Part shown: piece by piece, positions 1 through 13,695 of the stretch | Layout of the letters: each line of letters starts with the position of its first letter | Position numbering within the stretch: position 1 is the first letter of the stretch | Assembly: GCA_004552115.1 (NCBI GenBank) | Contig: SFPH01000010.1 | Coordinates: forward strand, 1-20,956 | DNA: 20,956 nucleotides | Origin: Bacteroidales bacterium | GTDB lineage: Bacteria; Bacteroidota; Bacteroidia; Bacteroidales; UBA932 | Direction: 5' to 3' | Position numbers and translations under genes: made by a program | The notes under the pieces: model-generated | Database searches by the model: none | What the model was told of the DNA's origin: nothing | The model's input: the letters and a program-made list of their open reading frames with translations, nothing else

Positions 1-683
1 CGAGGACCGCGGAGGGTCTTGTGAGTCGTGGAAGTCACGATATGCGCATACTTGACAGGATTGTCGAGAATGCCTGCGGCAATGAGGCCGGCGGTATGGG
101 CCATGTCGATCCAGAGAATCGCACCAACCTCGTCGGCGATTTTCCTCATCCTGGCGTAGTCCCACTCCCTTGAATAGGCGGATGCACCTCCGATGATGAG
201 TTTCGGATGACATTCCCTGGCCACCCTCTCCATCTTGTCATAGTCGATTCTTCCGGTCTCAGGGTCAAGTCCGTATGCCACAGCCTTGTAAAGAATGCCG
301 GATGCATTGACAGGAGAGCCGTGCGTAAGATGTCCTCCCTGGGAAAGGTCAAGACCCATGAACACGTCGCCCGGCTTCAGCACAGCCATCTCCACAGCAA
401 GGTTGGCCTGGGCACCGGAATGCGGCTGAACATTGGCATACTCAGCTCCGTAGAGCTTGCAGAGCCTGTCGATGGCGAGCTGCTCTATCTGGTCCACCAC
501 CTCGCATCCTCCGTAGTAGCGCTTGCCCGGATAGCCCTCCGCATATTTGTTCGTGCAGATCGAACCCATTGCCTCGAGCACCTGGTCCGTGACATAGTTT
601 TCAGACGCAATAAGTTCCAGTCCCTGAGACTGTCTCTCCTTTTCCTTTCTGATCAGATCAAAAAGCTGTACATCCTGTTTCAT
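1..683 (-). CDS. glyA: Serine hydroxymethyltransferase, 5' part (cut by window edge)
   Basis: PLP enzyme that interconverts serine and glycine while loading one-carbon units on tetrahydrofolate, in the cytosol. The first 227 codons are visible and the gene runs off the left edge. The N-terminus ([20 protein letters not shown]) leads into the family motif [11 protein letters not shown], then [15 protein letters not shown], the substrate/folate-site segment [11 protein letters not shown], and [11 protein letters not shown]. The last visible residues are TTHKTLRGP, which holds the PLP-binding lysine (about Lys222). The start is the ATG whose complement lies at 681-683; it gives the canonical SHMT N-terminus and no upstream ATG fits better. 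It is divergent from the RNA methyltransferase gene, with a TATATTTG element on its strand about 54 bp upstream. Everything visible is intact; the C-terminal half cannot be judged. Confidence 0.97.
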   Translation of the reverse strand, partial: MKQDVQLFDLIRKEKERQSQGLELIASENYVTDQVLEAMGSICTNKYAEGYPGKRYYGGCEVVDQIEQLAIDRLCKLYGAEYANVQPHSGAQANLAVEMAVLKPGDVFMGLDLSQGGHLTHGSPVNASGILYKAVAYGLDPETGRIDYDKMERVARECHPKLIIGGASAYSREWDYARMRKIADEVGAILWIDMAHTAGLIAAGILDNPVKYAHIVTSTTHKTLRGP

Positions 684-736
684 AAGCTCCAAGTAAATGT
701 ATACAAAATAAACCCCGACAAAGCGGATATTGATTA

Positions 737-744
737 CAAATATA
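737..744 (-). promoter_or_regulatory. glyA: Candidate Bacteroidota -7 element for glyA
   Basis: Read on the minus strand this is TATATTTG, an exact match to the Bacteroidota -7 consensus TAnnTTTG. It lies 53 bp upstream of the glyA ATG, which would give a leader of roughly 45 nt. No TTG is seen at the expected 19-21 nt spacing upstream, so only half of the promoter is supported. Confidence 0.4.
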
Positions 745-756
745 GTAATTTCCGGA

Positions 757-775
757 TAATTTTGCTTTAAATTTG
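757..775 (+). promoter_or_regulatory. Two overlapping-scale candidate -7 elements for the SpoU methyltransferase
   Basis: TAATTTTG (757-764) and TAAATTTG (768-775) both match TAnnTTTG, in the 119-bp divergent gap before the ATG at 803. The only TTG nearby upstream (730-732) is 24 nt from the first element, longer than the usual 19-21, so the -33 part is weak. It lies back to back with the glyA element on the other strand. Confidence 0.35.
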
Positions 776-802
776 TATTATTATTGAACCGGAATAAACG
801 TT

Positions 803-1348
803 ATGATCGACAATATGAAGCATAGGAAGAAACTGGGAATCGAGATGGGCCGTGTCACTGCGGAAGAATACAAGGCATTGCCAGGCAGCGGGATAGCAGT
901 AGTCCTGGACAATGTCAGGAGCGCTCACAATGTAGGCTCGGTGTTCAGGAGCGCAGACTCGTTCAAGGCTGACAGGGTCTTCCTCTGCGGCATCTGCGCG
1001 ACACCGCCATCGGCCGAAATCCACAAGTCCGCCCTCGGGGCCGAATTCAGCGTGGACTGGGAATATTGCAGCCGCACGATGGAAGCAATAGAAAAACTCC
1101 GCGCCGAGGGATACGAGATTCTCTGCGTGGAGCAGGCCCTGGACTCTGTCATGCTGGACCGGTTCACCCCGGAGGCCGGGAAACGTTACGCCCTGGTATT
1201 CGGCAATGAGGTGGACGGAGTGGACCAGGAAGTCATCGAGGCATCGGACGGGGTCATTGAAATCCCGCAGTACGGCACCAAGCATTCCCTGAACATATCT
1301 GTCACGGCAGGCATCATTCTATGGCATTTCCGCCCCGGACAGGATTGA
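803..1348 (+). CDS. SpoU/TrmH-family RNA 2'-O-methyltransferase
   Basis: A 181-residue SAM-dependent enzyme predicted to methylate a ribose 2'-OH in tRNA or rRNA in the cytosol. All three SpoU motifs are present. Motif 1 is NVRSAHNVGSVFRSAD (residues 37-52), with the conserved Asn, Arg and Gly-Ser pattern. Motif 2 is ALVFGNEVDGV (130-140). Motif 3 is IPQYGTKHSLNISVTAG (154-170), part of the trefoil-knot SAM site. It is short, with little N-terminal extension, so it looks like a catalytic-domain-only member, as in TrmH- or TrmL-like proteins; the exact RNA target cannot be read from sequence. Start at 803 was chosen because motif 1 sits at the expected distance and the candidate promoter ends at 775. 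It converges on the beta-galactosidase gene with a 44-bp gap; no clear terminator hairpin is seen there. Confidence 0.9.
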   Translation: MIDNMKHRKKLGIEMGRVTAEEYKALPGSGIAVVLDNVRSAHNVGSVFRSADSFKADRVFLCGICATPPSAEIHKSALGAEFSVDWEYCSRTMEAIEKLRAEGYEILCVEQALDSVMLDRFTPEAGKRYALVFGNEVDGVDQEVIEASDGVIEIPQYGTKHSLNISVTAGIILWHFRPGQD

Positions 1349-1392
1349 CCCATCCGAGGCGGCAAATCAATGTATACTTGTCATCCGGGAAA

Positions 1393-6581
<5,189 letters not shown>

Positions 6582-6593
6582 CTTGTTTCAATG

Positions 6594-9203
6594 TCATATA
6601 ATCTCGATGTCAGCTGCCGGGATCCAGCCCTGCCTGCCGTCAGACAGGGAGATGTTCACCCATTTGCCCACAGAGTCAAGCACACCGACCTCTGTACCCT
6701 CGTGAAGAAGGAAGAGATCCTTTGAGGATTCCTCTGAAGGTGAACTCTTTACGGAAGATACCGGCTTCATCACCACGGCCGAGTCAGCCCTGCGGTAAAC
6801 ATTCCTCTGCCATACGGAGAAACCGTAGCATCCTGCCGACAGCAATATCAGGACAATGGCGGAGTAGAAGCCCGTCCTCTTGAGCCCGGCACGGGGGCCC
6901 AGAAGGAAAAGAAGCATCATTGCCAGAAAGGCGGCAAAAAGAACAAGTGACAGAATGGCCCAGGCATCGGAATTCATCAGATAGCTGATTTTCCTGGCCC
7001 ATGTCTTGAGAATGAACTCCGGCACTGCGTCGATCCGATCCTGCACCATAGAGCGGGCAAATTCCAGATTGAAACGCGCATCGCTGAAAGAAGGGTCGAT
7101 TCTCAGGGCTCTTTCGTAGTTGAGGACAGCCTTGCCGATTTCGGTGGCCTTGAAATAGGCATTGCCCAGGTTGTAGTAAAGTTCAGCGGACTCCACTCCG
7201 GTTCCCCTGAGGGATTCCCAGGCTCCGGCGCTCTCTTCCCAACTGCCGTCAGAATATGCTGAAACGCCTTTCTGCCAGAGGGAATCGAGGAGGACATTCT
7301 CATTTCCGGCCCTCATTACTGCCGGCATGGCAAGCATCAGGACAATCAGGGACATCGCCCCGTATGCAGTCGTGGTCTTCTTATGTGACTTCATTGTGGA
7401 ATCGATGGATGAAATGATTCTTACGGCTTCATTGTAATGGGTGGTCATGGCCTCATTGCCGGAATCCGGGGAATACCTCGCATATTCGCAGGCATCCACT
7501 AGCGAGATGTACGAATCTACAAGTTCCTGAGCCACACCACCTTCGAGAAGGCGAGAGGAGATGTTTTCCTTGTTCAGGTCCTCTACCCCGATATTAAGCT
7601 TGTCAGAGATATAGCCGAGCAGTGCCTTGTGCAACTCCTCGTAGAATGCCGCTCCGAGATTCTGCCTGAGATATCCGGATGCGGTCCTGAGCCTTGCCAG
7701 GGCCATCTTCGTGGCACGCCTGGTCCTCGTCCTTGCCACATCGGCCTTTCTTGCAGCCATTCCCTTGAAAATCAGCCATGCGGCAAAAGCGGCAATCGCC
7801 AGGAGCGAGAACGCAATCCAGAATCCCGGGCTGTTCACCATGAATGTCCGGTTGAAGGAATAATCAGGCTTGTCCAGGACAATGAACCTGATATCCTCCC
7901 CGAGATTCTTCACATCCTTGCGGTCTGCGGAAGGAGTCTGGACCGTCTGGGCATCCTGGCTCTGGACGGAGCCTTTCTCCACCCTCAGGTCCAGTGCCTC
8001 GGAGCTTACGCTCACATACTTGCCTGCATTCACGTCGTAATATGAGTATGTCACAGGCCCGATGGTGAAATCTCCGTGACTTCTCGGGATGAACGGATAT
8101 TCGAAGACCCTGCTTCCGGAAATGCCTCCGGTACTCTTGTCGGCATTGGTGGTGGACTTGACATCGTAGACCTCGAAGTCAGGCGGGAACCTGAGTTCCG
8201 GAGCCTCGAGCAGGGAAAGGTTTCCCCTTCCCGATATGGTGACAATAAGCGAGCCGGCCTCGTGGGCCTTGAGATCGTTGCGGGAAAGACGGGCAGAAAT
8301 CCTGTACTGACCCACTCCGCCTCCGAAATCGGCAGGCGCACCGGCAGGCAGATCCCTGACATTGACCGTGACAGCCTTTGAATTGATGCGTTTGCGGACA
8401 GTGGTGTAGCCGTCGTCGAAGAAACTGTCGAAAATGCTGTTTCCCGACCTCGATGAAGTTCTTACATTGACGAGGCATACAAGTTCCGCAGGGTCAATGG
8501 TGAGTCTTCCCGTCTGCTGCGGAATCAGGACATATCTCCTGAGAAGGGCGGAATTGTAAAGCTGTCCGTTCACATCCTCCCGCTCGAATTCGATGTTGGT
8601 GGGAGCAGCCGTCTCCTGGCTCCAGAATCCGTTGAATGAGGGGAACCTTGCCCCTTCGAAACCTGCCACGCCAACCCTCTGGTACAGTTTCAATTCGGCT
8701 GTTACCGGCTCGCCCAGGACAACATCAGTCCTGCTCACCTTGAGACTGAGATAGAGATCGTCCGAGGCTATGGTTCCGGACTGCCTGGAGCTTGCGGAAG
8801 ACTGGGAATCCTGCGGGGACTGCTGGCCGGATGAGGATGCATTGTCCAACACCTTGACAGCCTTGGGCTGCGATGAAGCCTCCTTGTTCTTGAACTTCGC
8901 CAGAGCCGGAGGAATGACGCATTGTCCCGTCTTGCGTGGCTTCAGAATATAGATATATGTAAACTGGGATGATTTGGTCCGCTTCCCGTTTATTATCTGT
9001 ATGCTTGTGGACGAACCCTGCTGCGGTCCCCACACCAGGTCGAAATCCTCACCCTTGTCCCATACGAATTCCGAAGGCCTGTCCTCCCCCTCGATGATCT
9101 GGGCAAAGGCCGGCATGGCGGCCATCACCGATGCGAACACTGACAGGGCCAATGCCGCCAGGCCCTTCCTCATTGAAACAATTGCTCTCACTTTTCTCTC
9201 CAT
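6594..9203 (-). CDS. batD: BatD-BatE fusion protein (Bat aerotolerance system)
   Basis: One 869-residue reading frame covers two proteins that are separate in well-studied Bacteroides. Residues 1-35 are a signal peptide. Residues about 36-410 are the periplasmic BatD region of beta-sandwich repeats, with a Ser/Gln-rich linker at 121-143. There is a membrane span at 459-479 and a cytoplasmic helical domain at about 495-600. Met604 (MKSHKKTTTAYG) then begins a segment that looks like an independent BatE start with its own signal or membrane helix (613-631). This is followed by TPRs (636-720, with YYNLGNAYFK and ALRIDPSFSDA), membrane spans at 748-769 and 778-797, and a C-terminal SH3-like domain (about 812-869, GKWVNISLSDGRQGW). 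The fused topology is self-consistent: periplasm, cytoplasm, periplasm. Met11 is an alternative start. It begins 12 bp after batC. The Bat role in oxygen tolerance is known from B. fragilis; its molecular action is not. Confidence 0.88.
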   Translation of the reverse strand: MERKVRAIVSMRKGLAALALSVFASVMAAMPAFAQIIEGEDRPSEFVWDKGEDFDLVWGPQQGSSTSIQIINGKRTKSSQFTYIYILKPRKTGQCVIPPALAKFKNKEASSQPKAVKVLDNASSSGQQSPQDSQSSASSRQSGTIASDDLYLSLKVSRTDVVLGEPVTAELKLYQRVGVAGFEGARFPSFNGFWSQETAAPTNIEFEREDVNGQLYNSALLRRYVLIPQQTGRLTIDPAELVCLVNVRTSSRSGNSIFDSFFDDGYTTVRKRINSKAVTVNVRDLPAGAPADFGGGVGQYRISARLSRNDLKAHEAGSLIVTISGRGNLSLLEAPELRFPPDFEVYDVKSTTNADKSTGGISGSRVFEYPFIPRSHGDFTIGPVTYSYYDVNAGKYVSVSSEALDLRVEKGSVQSQDAQTVQTPSADRKDVKNLGEDIRFIVLDKPDYSFNRTFMVNSPGFWIAFSLLAIAAFAAWLIFKGMAARKADVARTRTRRATKMALARLRTASGYLRQNLGAAFYEELHKALLGYISDKLNIGVEDLNKENISSRLLEGGVAQELVDSYISLVDACEYARYSPDSGNEAMTTHYNEAVRIISSIDSTMKSHKKTTTAYGAMSLIVLMLAMPAVMRAGNENVLLDSLWQKGVSAYSDGSWEESAGAWESLRGTGVESAELYYNLGNAYFKATEIGKAVLNYERALRIDPSFSDARFNLEFARSMVQDRIDAVPEFILKTWARKISYLMNSDAWAILSLVLFAAFLAMMLLFLLGPRAGLKRTGFYSAIVLILLSAGCYGFSVWQRNVYRRADSAVVMKPVSSVKSSPSEESSKDLFLLHEGTEVGVLDSVGKWVNISLSDGRQGWIPAADIEII

Positions 9204-9215
9204 TGATGATTTCCG

Positions 9216-9853
9216 TTACCAGTTCTTCTCTTTCTGTCTAGACTTCAGTGCCTCGGCCTTCTCCCTGTTCACCTTGTCCTGAGTCTCCTTCTCCTTGGCC
9301 TGCATCGCCTTCAGCATCTGCTGGGCCTGCTGCGGGGAGATTTTTACAGGCTGTGGCTGCTGACCGTTCCGGCCGTCCTGACTGTCCTGCTGATCCTGAT
9401 TATTCTGCTGATCCTGATTCTGCTGATTGTCGTTCCTGTCCTGATGATTGTCCTGGTTATCCTGATTGTCCTGATTCTGCTGATCGTCCTGATTCTGCTG
9501 ATTATCCTGGCCTCCGCCATTCTGCTGCCGGTTCTCCAGCATTTTTCTGGCATAGATATAATTCTCCTTGGCCTGAAGATCTCCGGGATTCAGCAGAAGG
9601 GACTGCTTGAACGCATCCACGGCTGCGGTGCCTCATCATAATGTTCCCCTCGATAGAGGACATTGGCAAGATTGTAATTGGCCGCAAATGACAGGGAATC
9701 CTTCACAAGGGCCTTTCTGTAAGAGATCTCGGCCTCCTTGTAGTTCTCCCTGCGGAACTGCCTGTTGCCGGAGCGCACCTCCTTCCTGTCCGTCTGGGCG
9801 GACATCGCAACAGATATGGACAGCAAGGCCAATATATATATCAACTTTCTCAT
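9216..9853 (-). CDS. batC: BatC-like TPR protein, interrupted by one frameshift
   Basis: An exported TPR protein of the Bat cluster, about 212 residues if one base is restored. The start is the ATG at 9851-9853 (MRKLIYILALLSISVAMSAQ, a signal peptide), 10 bp after batB; an upstream ATG at 9874 would overlap batB and is unlikely. TPR helices run from about residue 28 to 108 (NYKEAEISYRKALVKDSLSF, NYNLANVLYRG, then AVDAFKQSLLLNPGDLQAKE). The frame breaks at 9627-9628 between YDEA and AAVDAFKQS, where the two frames join cleanly if one base is missing. A Gln/Asn/Asp-rich stretch follows (about 111-166), then a charged helical tail ending KSRQKEKNW. The break lies in a TPR helix, is one base long and both sides are conserved, so a sequencing error is as likely as a real mutation. 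Confidence 0.82.
9375..9509 (-). repeat. Low-complexity repeat encoding Gln/Asn/Asp-rich tract in BatC
   Basis: On the plus strand this stretch repeats short blocks such as CTGATTCTGCTGAT and TGTCCTGATT. On the coding strand it gives recurring NQD, DNQ and QQN units. The copies are imperfect and stay in frame. A repeat of this kind is prone to copy-number change between strains. Confidence 0.75.
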
Positions 9854-9863
9854 ATCCAACAAT

Positions 9864-10815
9864 TTACCTATCAAAGAGATTCTTAAGCACCTTCCTCTCT
9901 CCTACCAGCATCTGTATGGTCAGGAGAACGAGTGCAATGGCGAAGAAATACATGTACTGCTCGTCATATTCCTCGAACACAATCGAATTGAACTCCTCCT
10001 GGTCCATATTCTTGATTTCGGAGATGATGGGGTTCAGGCCGAATTCCTCATTGCCGGCACGGACATAGGCACCGCCTCCGGCCCTTGCAACATCCTTCAG
10101 GACATTCTCATCGAGCCTGGTAACGACAATTTCCCCGTTGGAGTCCTTCAACAGTCCTCCTGCCACAGGTATAGGCTGACCTTCCGGAGATCCGACTCCT
10201 ATGGTGAATACCCTGATCCCCATCTCAGCCGCCTGTTTCGCAGCCTCGACCGGGTCATCTTCGTGATTCTCGCCGTCAGTGATGACAATGATGGCGCGGC
10301 TCCTCTCGCTCTGGGCGCGGGACCGACTCTGTGGATATGCTGCCGAGAAACATCTTGGCAGATACATAGTCAGTCGTGATCGGAAGCTGGACGAATGATG
10401 TTCCGGCGAAGAGGACAAGGCCGATCCTGTCCCCGTCAAGTTTGTCCACAAGCCTTGAAATGGCCAGTTTCGCCCTTTCAAGACGGCATGGGGAATAGTC
10501 CCTGGCCAGCATGGAGTTGGAAACGTCCAGGGCAATCATCACCTCGGCTCCCCTGCTCTGATGCTCCTTCAGCTTGGCCCCGATCTGAGGCCTTGCCATC
10601 CCGATAATGAAGAAAAAGAATGCGGATGCGAAAAGGACGGCACGTACCCATCCCTTGGCTCCGGAGTAGGAGGGCATAAGCTTTCCCACCAGCTCCTCGT
10701 CCCCGAAACGGCGTATCTTCTTCTTGCGGAAATACCTGACAAGCCCGTAGAGCACCAGGAACACAGGCACCAGAACGAGCAATAATAGATATTGAGACTG
10801 AGCAAAATATATCAT
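9864..10815 (-). CDS. batB: BatB vWA membrane protein, with out-of-frame internal deletion
   Basis: The second vWA protein of the Bat cluster, in the inner membrane with its vWA domain outside the cytosol. The N-terminal part (from 10815) has membrane helices at about residues 8-27 and 57-73, then the MIDAS motif DVSNS (Asp97, Ser99, Ser101) and QLPITTDYVSAKMFLGSIS. The C-terminal part is in another frame and resumes at RAQSERSRAIIVITDGENHE, followed by TIGVGSPEG and a final membrane helix near YFFAIALVLLTIQMLVG. The frames meet near 10305-10325. Between TTD and the ITD motif there are about 35 residues, against 51 in the neighbouring BatA, so about 16 residues are missing, including the GTAIG segment that carries the third MIDAS ligand. 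The total length is not a multiple of three. As read, the gene cannot make a complete BatB. Start 14 bp after batA. Confidence 0.85.
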
Positions 10816-10829
10816 AACAATCTACTATT

Positions 10830-11816
10830 CTATGGAAGTTTCCTGAACAATGTCAGACTCAGGAGGGCCTCAAGCAGAAGGCAGATCAGCGCCACGAGGC
10901 CGAAACGGCCGAAGAGTTCCTTGTAAACCGGGAAGCTGTCGATCGTGGTGCGGGCCTTCTCCATCTTGTTGATCTCGCTGTAAATCTCCGAAAGTTTCGT
11001 ATTGTCGGTGGCCCTGAAATACTTGCCGCCGGTGGTCTCCGCAATGCTCCTGAGCAGGTCCTCGTCAATCTCCACCTCCACATTCTGCATCTCCACGCCC
11101 CAAGGCGTCACTACCGGGTAAGGAGCTGTTCCATTGGCTCCGACTCCTATGGTGTAAACCCTGACACCGTAGGTCTTCGCGATATCGGCTGCGTTCTGCG
11201 GGGTGATTTCTCCGCAGTTGTTGACACCGTCGGTAAGCAGGATGACCACCCTGCTTTTCGCATCAGAGCCCTGAATGCGGGCCACAGCTACCGCCAAACC
11301 GTTTCCGATGGCGGTTCCGTCATCAATCACACCGGTCTCTATCTCCTTCATCAGGTTGATGAGAGTGGCCCTGTCGGTAGTCAGAGGACATTGAGTGTAG
11401 CTCTCGCCCGCAAAAACCACGATTCCCATCCTGTCGGAAGGCCTCTGGGAAATGAACTCTATGGCAATGTCCTTCGCGGCGCTGATCCTGTCCGGAGTGA
11501 AATCCCTTGCCAGCATACTGGTCGACACATCCATTGCAAGCACTATGTCAATGCCCTCGGTATCGATCTTGTCCATCTGGGTGGATGACCTCGGACGGGC
11601 GATGGCAACAATTATCATAGACAAGGCTACAGTCCTGAGAATCATTGGGATATGCCTCATCATGCCCAGTACGGAAGGTCCGCCGGCAAGCCACGGTCCG
11701 ATGCCGGAAACCCTCAGGTGAGGCCTCCTTCCGACAATTTCCCTGTATATGTACAATGCCGCCAGCAATGCCGGTATGACCAGCAGCCAGAGCAGTTCCG
11801 GATTGTCAAAGAACAT
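10830..11816 (-). CDS. batA: BatA vWA membrane protein
   Basis: A 328-residue inner-membrane protein with a von Willebrand A domain, intact here. The N-terminus (MFFDNPELLWLLVIPALLAA) is the typical BatA membrane-anchor segment, and a second span lies at about 57-74. The vWA domain has a complete MIDAS: DVSTS (Asp96, Ser98, Ser100), GTAIG (Thr168) and TDGVNN (Asp196). It binds a divalent metal and probably a protein ligand; the partner is unknown. A last membrane helix lies near the C-terminus (about 307-324). The start overlaps the end of the upstream 328-residue gene by 11 bp, and batB follows after 14 bp, so translation is probably coupled. Confidence 0.94.
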   Translation of the reverse strand: MFFDNPELLWLLVIPALLAALYIYREIVGRRPHLRVSGIGPWLAGGPSVLGMMRHIPMILRTVALSMIIVAIARPRSSTQMDKIDTEGIDIVLAMDVSTSMLARDFTPDRISAAKDIAIEFISQRPSDRMGIVVFAGESYTQCPLTTDRATLINLMKEIETGVIDDGTAIGNGLAVAVARIQGSDAKSRVVILLTDGVNNCGEITPQNAADIAKTYGVRVYTIGVGANGTAPYPVVTPWGVEMQNVEVEIDEDLLRSIAETTGGKYFRATDNTKLSEIYSEINKMEKARTTIDSFPVYKELFGRFGLVALICLLLEALLSLTLFRKLP

Positions 11817-12792
11817 TTTCAGCCTCCTTTTCTTCTACCTTTTCCTCTTCCTTCCATGTGGCGGTCACAAATCGCACAGCCGTAGGAACAGCCTTGACAT
11901 TCTCATCGTCGGAAACAGTCATCTTGGCGAACTTCACAAGATCCGAAGTCAGGAAAAGTTCCTTGGTCTCATCCATAAGTTCCGGAGCTATTCCGCTGTC
12001 CTTCAGCCCGTCGAAGATTTCGGCCGTAGTCATTTCCATGGCCCCGACTCCGAATCTTCCGGCTATGTACTCCCGGAGCACATCCGTCACGCCGCTGTAG
12101 AACTGCTTCTGCTTCTCCGGTGCCCATAACCTGTTGCCCCTGTACCTGTCCAGTTTCCTCAGAGCCACAATGTAAGGAGGATCCTTGACCACGCCTTCCC
12201 CGCTGAGCCTGCGGCGCCTTCTGACAATGAGCCAGACTATGAGGGCAATGATGCCGGCAGCAATGAGCACAATCCCGACATACAAGGCTATCTCCTTGAA
12301 TGTCACCGGATAACGTATCTGTCCCTTGATATCGTGAGGCTTGAATGCGGCAGTATCCACCGGCATTGTCCTTACATCCAGCTCCAGTCCTTTGAATATG
12401 AGGGTATCGACTTGTCCGTCAGGAAGTTCCCTCACCACGGGAATATCAGGGAGACGGTAGACACCCTCCTCGAACGGGGCGAGAATCACGCTGGCCTCCA
12501 CATCCATCAGTCCGGCCTTCTTCTTCACTCCGATGGTATCCAGCTGCCAGGACCTGACAACCATGAGGCTGTCGGCATCGTCCTCCTTCCATTCAGGCAG
12601 TCTCAAGCCGCTTCCCTCCTGCAGGCCATCAAGCCGGAATCCGTATCTGACCTGGTCGGCTATCAGCACGGAATCCCGTTTCTGAAGCTGCCGGAGAAAT
12701 GCTTCCCCCGCATCCACGGGTCCGGGAACGGCCGCCCTGACCACAAGCGGCAGGGAGAGCAGGACCGATATTATGATAATTCTGTATTTCAT
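11806..12792 (-). CDS. Bat-operon single-span membrane protein with BatD-like cytoplasmic domain
   Basis: A 328-residue protein that I recognise by position (between DUF58 and batA) rather than by a named function. Residues 1-20 are a signal peptide. Residues 21-165 form a periplasmic beta-rich domain, one membrane helix spans about 167-190, followed by RRRRR as the cytoplasmic anchor. Residues about 205-315 are helical and align by eye with the cytoplasmic domain of BatD in this operon: FYSGVTDVLREYIAGRFGVG against FYEELHKALLGYISDKLNIG, then similar G(I/V)A.EL.D and A(K/R) segments. The C-terminus is Glu/Lys-rich. The start ATG overlaps the DUF58 stop as ATGA. It probably acts with BatA/BatB in the envelope; that is inference. 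Confidence 0.78.
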   Translation of the reverse strand: MKYRIIIISVLLSLPLVVRAAVPGPVDAGEAFLRQLQKRDSVLIADQVRYGFRLDGLQEGSGLRLPEWKEDDADSLMVVRSWQLDTIGVKKKAGLMDVEASVILAPFEEGVYRLPDIPVVRELPDGQVDTLIFKGLELDVRTMPVDTAAFKPHDIKGQIRYPVTFKEIALYVGIVLIAAGIIALIVWLIVRRRRRLSGEGVVKDPPYIVALRKLDRYRGNRLWAPEKQKQFYSGVTDVLREYIAGRFGVGAMEMTTAEIFDGLKDSGIAPELMDETKELFLTSDLVKFAKMTVSDDENVKAVPTAVRFVTATWKEEEKVEEKEAENVL

Positions 12793-13682
12793 CGTTTTCC
12801 AAAGAAAGCCATCAGGCCGCGGACATAGTCCGAGCCGGTGGCGATTTCCACATTGTCAATATGATATCTCCGCATCAGCCTGAGCGCTGCCGTGTCGGAA
12901 GCCGAGACCGCAGCGGCGAACTTCTCCCTGACCTTGCGGCTGGAAGTGTTGACCCAGGCGGTCTGACCGGTCTCGCTGTCCTTTACATTGACAAGACCGA
13001 CATCAGGTATCGTCCTTTCCCTCCGGTCGTAAACCTTTATCACAGAGAGGTCATGCCTGTTGACAGCCACCTTCATGGCATCCTCGTAGCGGGGATTGCC
13101 CTCATTGTCGAAATCCATCATGTCCGAGAGCAGGAAGGCAGTGCATTTCTGCTTGATGGCATTGGTCAGATATCTCAGGGCTCCTCCTATATCGGTCCCG
13201 GAAGACTCTGGACGGAGCTCGAGAATCTCCCTGATGATGCGGAGAAGATGGCTCCTGCCCTTGCGGGGAGGAATGAACTTTTCAACCCTGTCGCTGAAGA
13301 AGAGGGCCCCGACCTTGTCATTGTTGATGATGGCGGAGAATGAGAGCACCGCGGCAATCTCCGCAATCATATCCCTCTTGGTACCGCCCTGAGTTCCGAA
13401 GAAACCGGAACGGCTGATGTCTATCAGGAGCATCACTGTCATCTCCCTCTCCTCCTCGAATACCTTGACGTAAGGGCTGCGGAGGCGGGCGGTGACATTC
13501 CAGTCCATATTGCGCACGTCATCCCCGTACTGGTACTCCCTGACCTCACTGAAGGCCATTCCGCGTCCCTTGAACGCGGAGTGGTACTCTCCGGCGAAAA
13601 TCTGGTGGGAGAGAGCCTTGGTTCTGATTTCTATCTTGCGGACCTTCTTGAGAAGATCCGATGCGCTGGTATTGGAATCCAT
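12789..13682 (-). CDS. DUF58 (vWA-like) protein of the MoxR/Bat cluster
   Basis: A 297-residue protein without a signal peptide or clear membrane helix, so predicted cytosolic. It carries the DUF58 signature GRGMAFSEVREYQYGDDVR followed by NMDWNVTARL (residues 39-68). Downstream is a vWA-like fold with MIDAS-type residues DISRS (Asp88, Ser90, Ser92), SGTDIGGAL (Thr163) and LLSDMMD (Asp187), so metal binding looks intact. DUF58 proteins nearly always pair with a MoxR ATPase, as here (13 bp after moxR). The pair is thought to work in protein maturation or cofactor insertion, by analogy with other MoxR-vWA pairs; the client is unknown. Its stop overlaps the next start by 4 bp (ATGA). Confidence 0.92.
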   Translation of the reverse strand: MDSNTSASDLLKKVRKIEIRTKALSHQIFAGEYHSAFKGRGMAFSEVREYQYGDDVRNMDWNVTARLRSPYVKVFEEEREMTVMLLIDISRSGFFGTQGGTKRDMIAEIAAVLSFSAIINNDKVGALFFSDRVEKFIPPRKGRSHLLRIIREILELRPESSGTDIGGALRYLTNAIKQKCTAFLLSDMMDFDNEGNPRYEDAMKVAVNRHDLSVIKVYDRRERTIPDVGLVNVKDSETGQTAWVNTSSRKVREKFAAAVSASDTAALRLMRRYHIDNVEIATGSDYVRGLMAFFGKR

Positions 13683-13695
13683 TGTAAAAGATTAC

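Noticed and set aside
767..1285. Minus-strand open frame of 172 codons opposite the SpoU methyltransferase
   Set aside because: The plus-strand frame carries all three SpoU motifs; the antisense frame has none.
9375..9509. Repeated blocks considered as a possible CRISPR array
   Set aside because: The units are short, imperfect and in frame within batC, with no unique spacers of regular length and no cas genes nearby.
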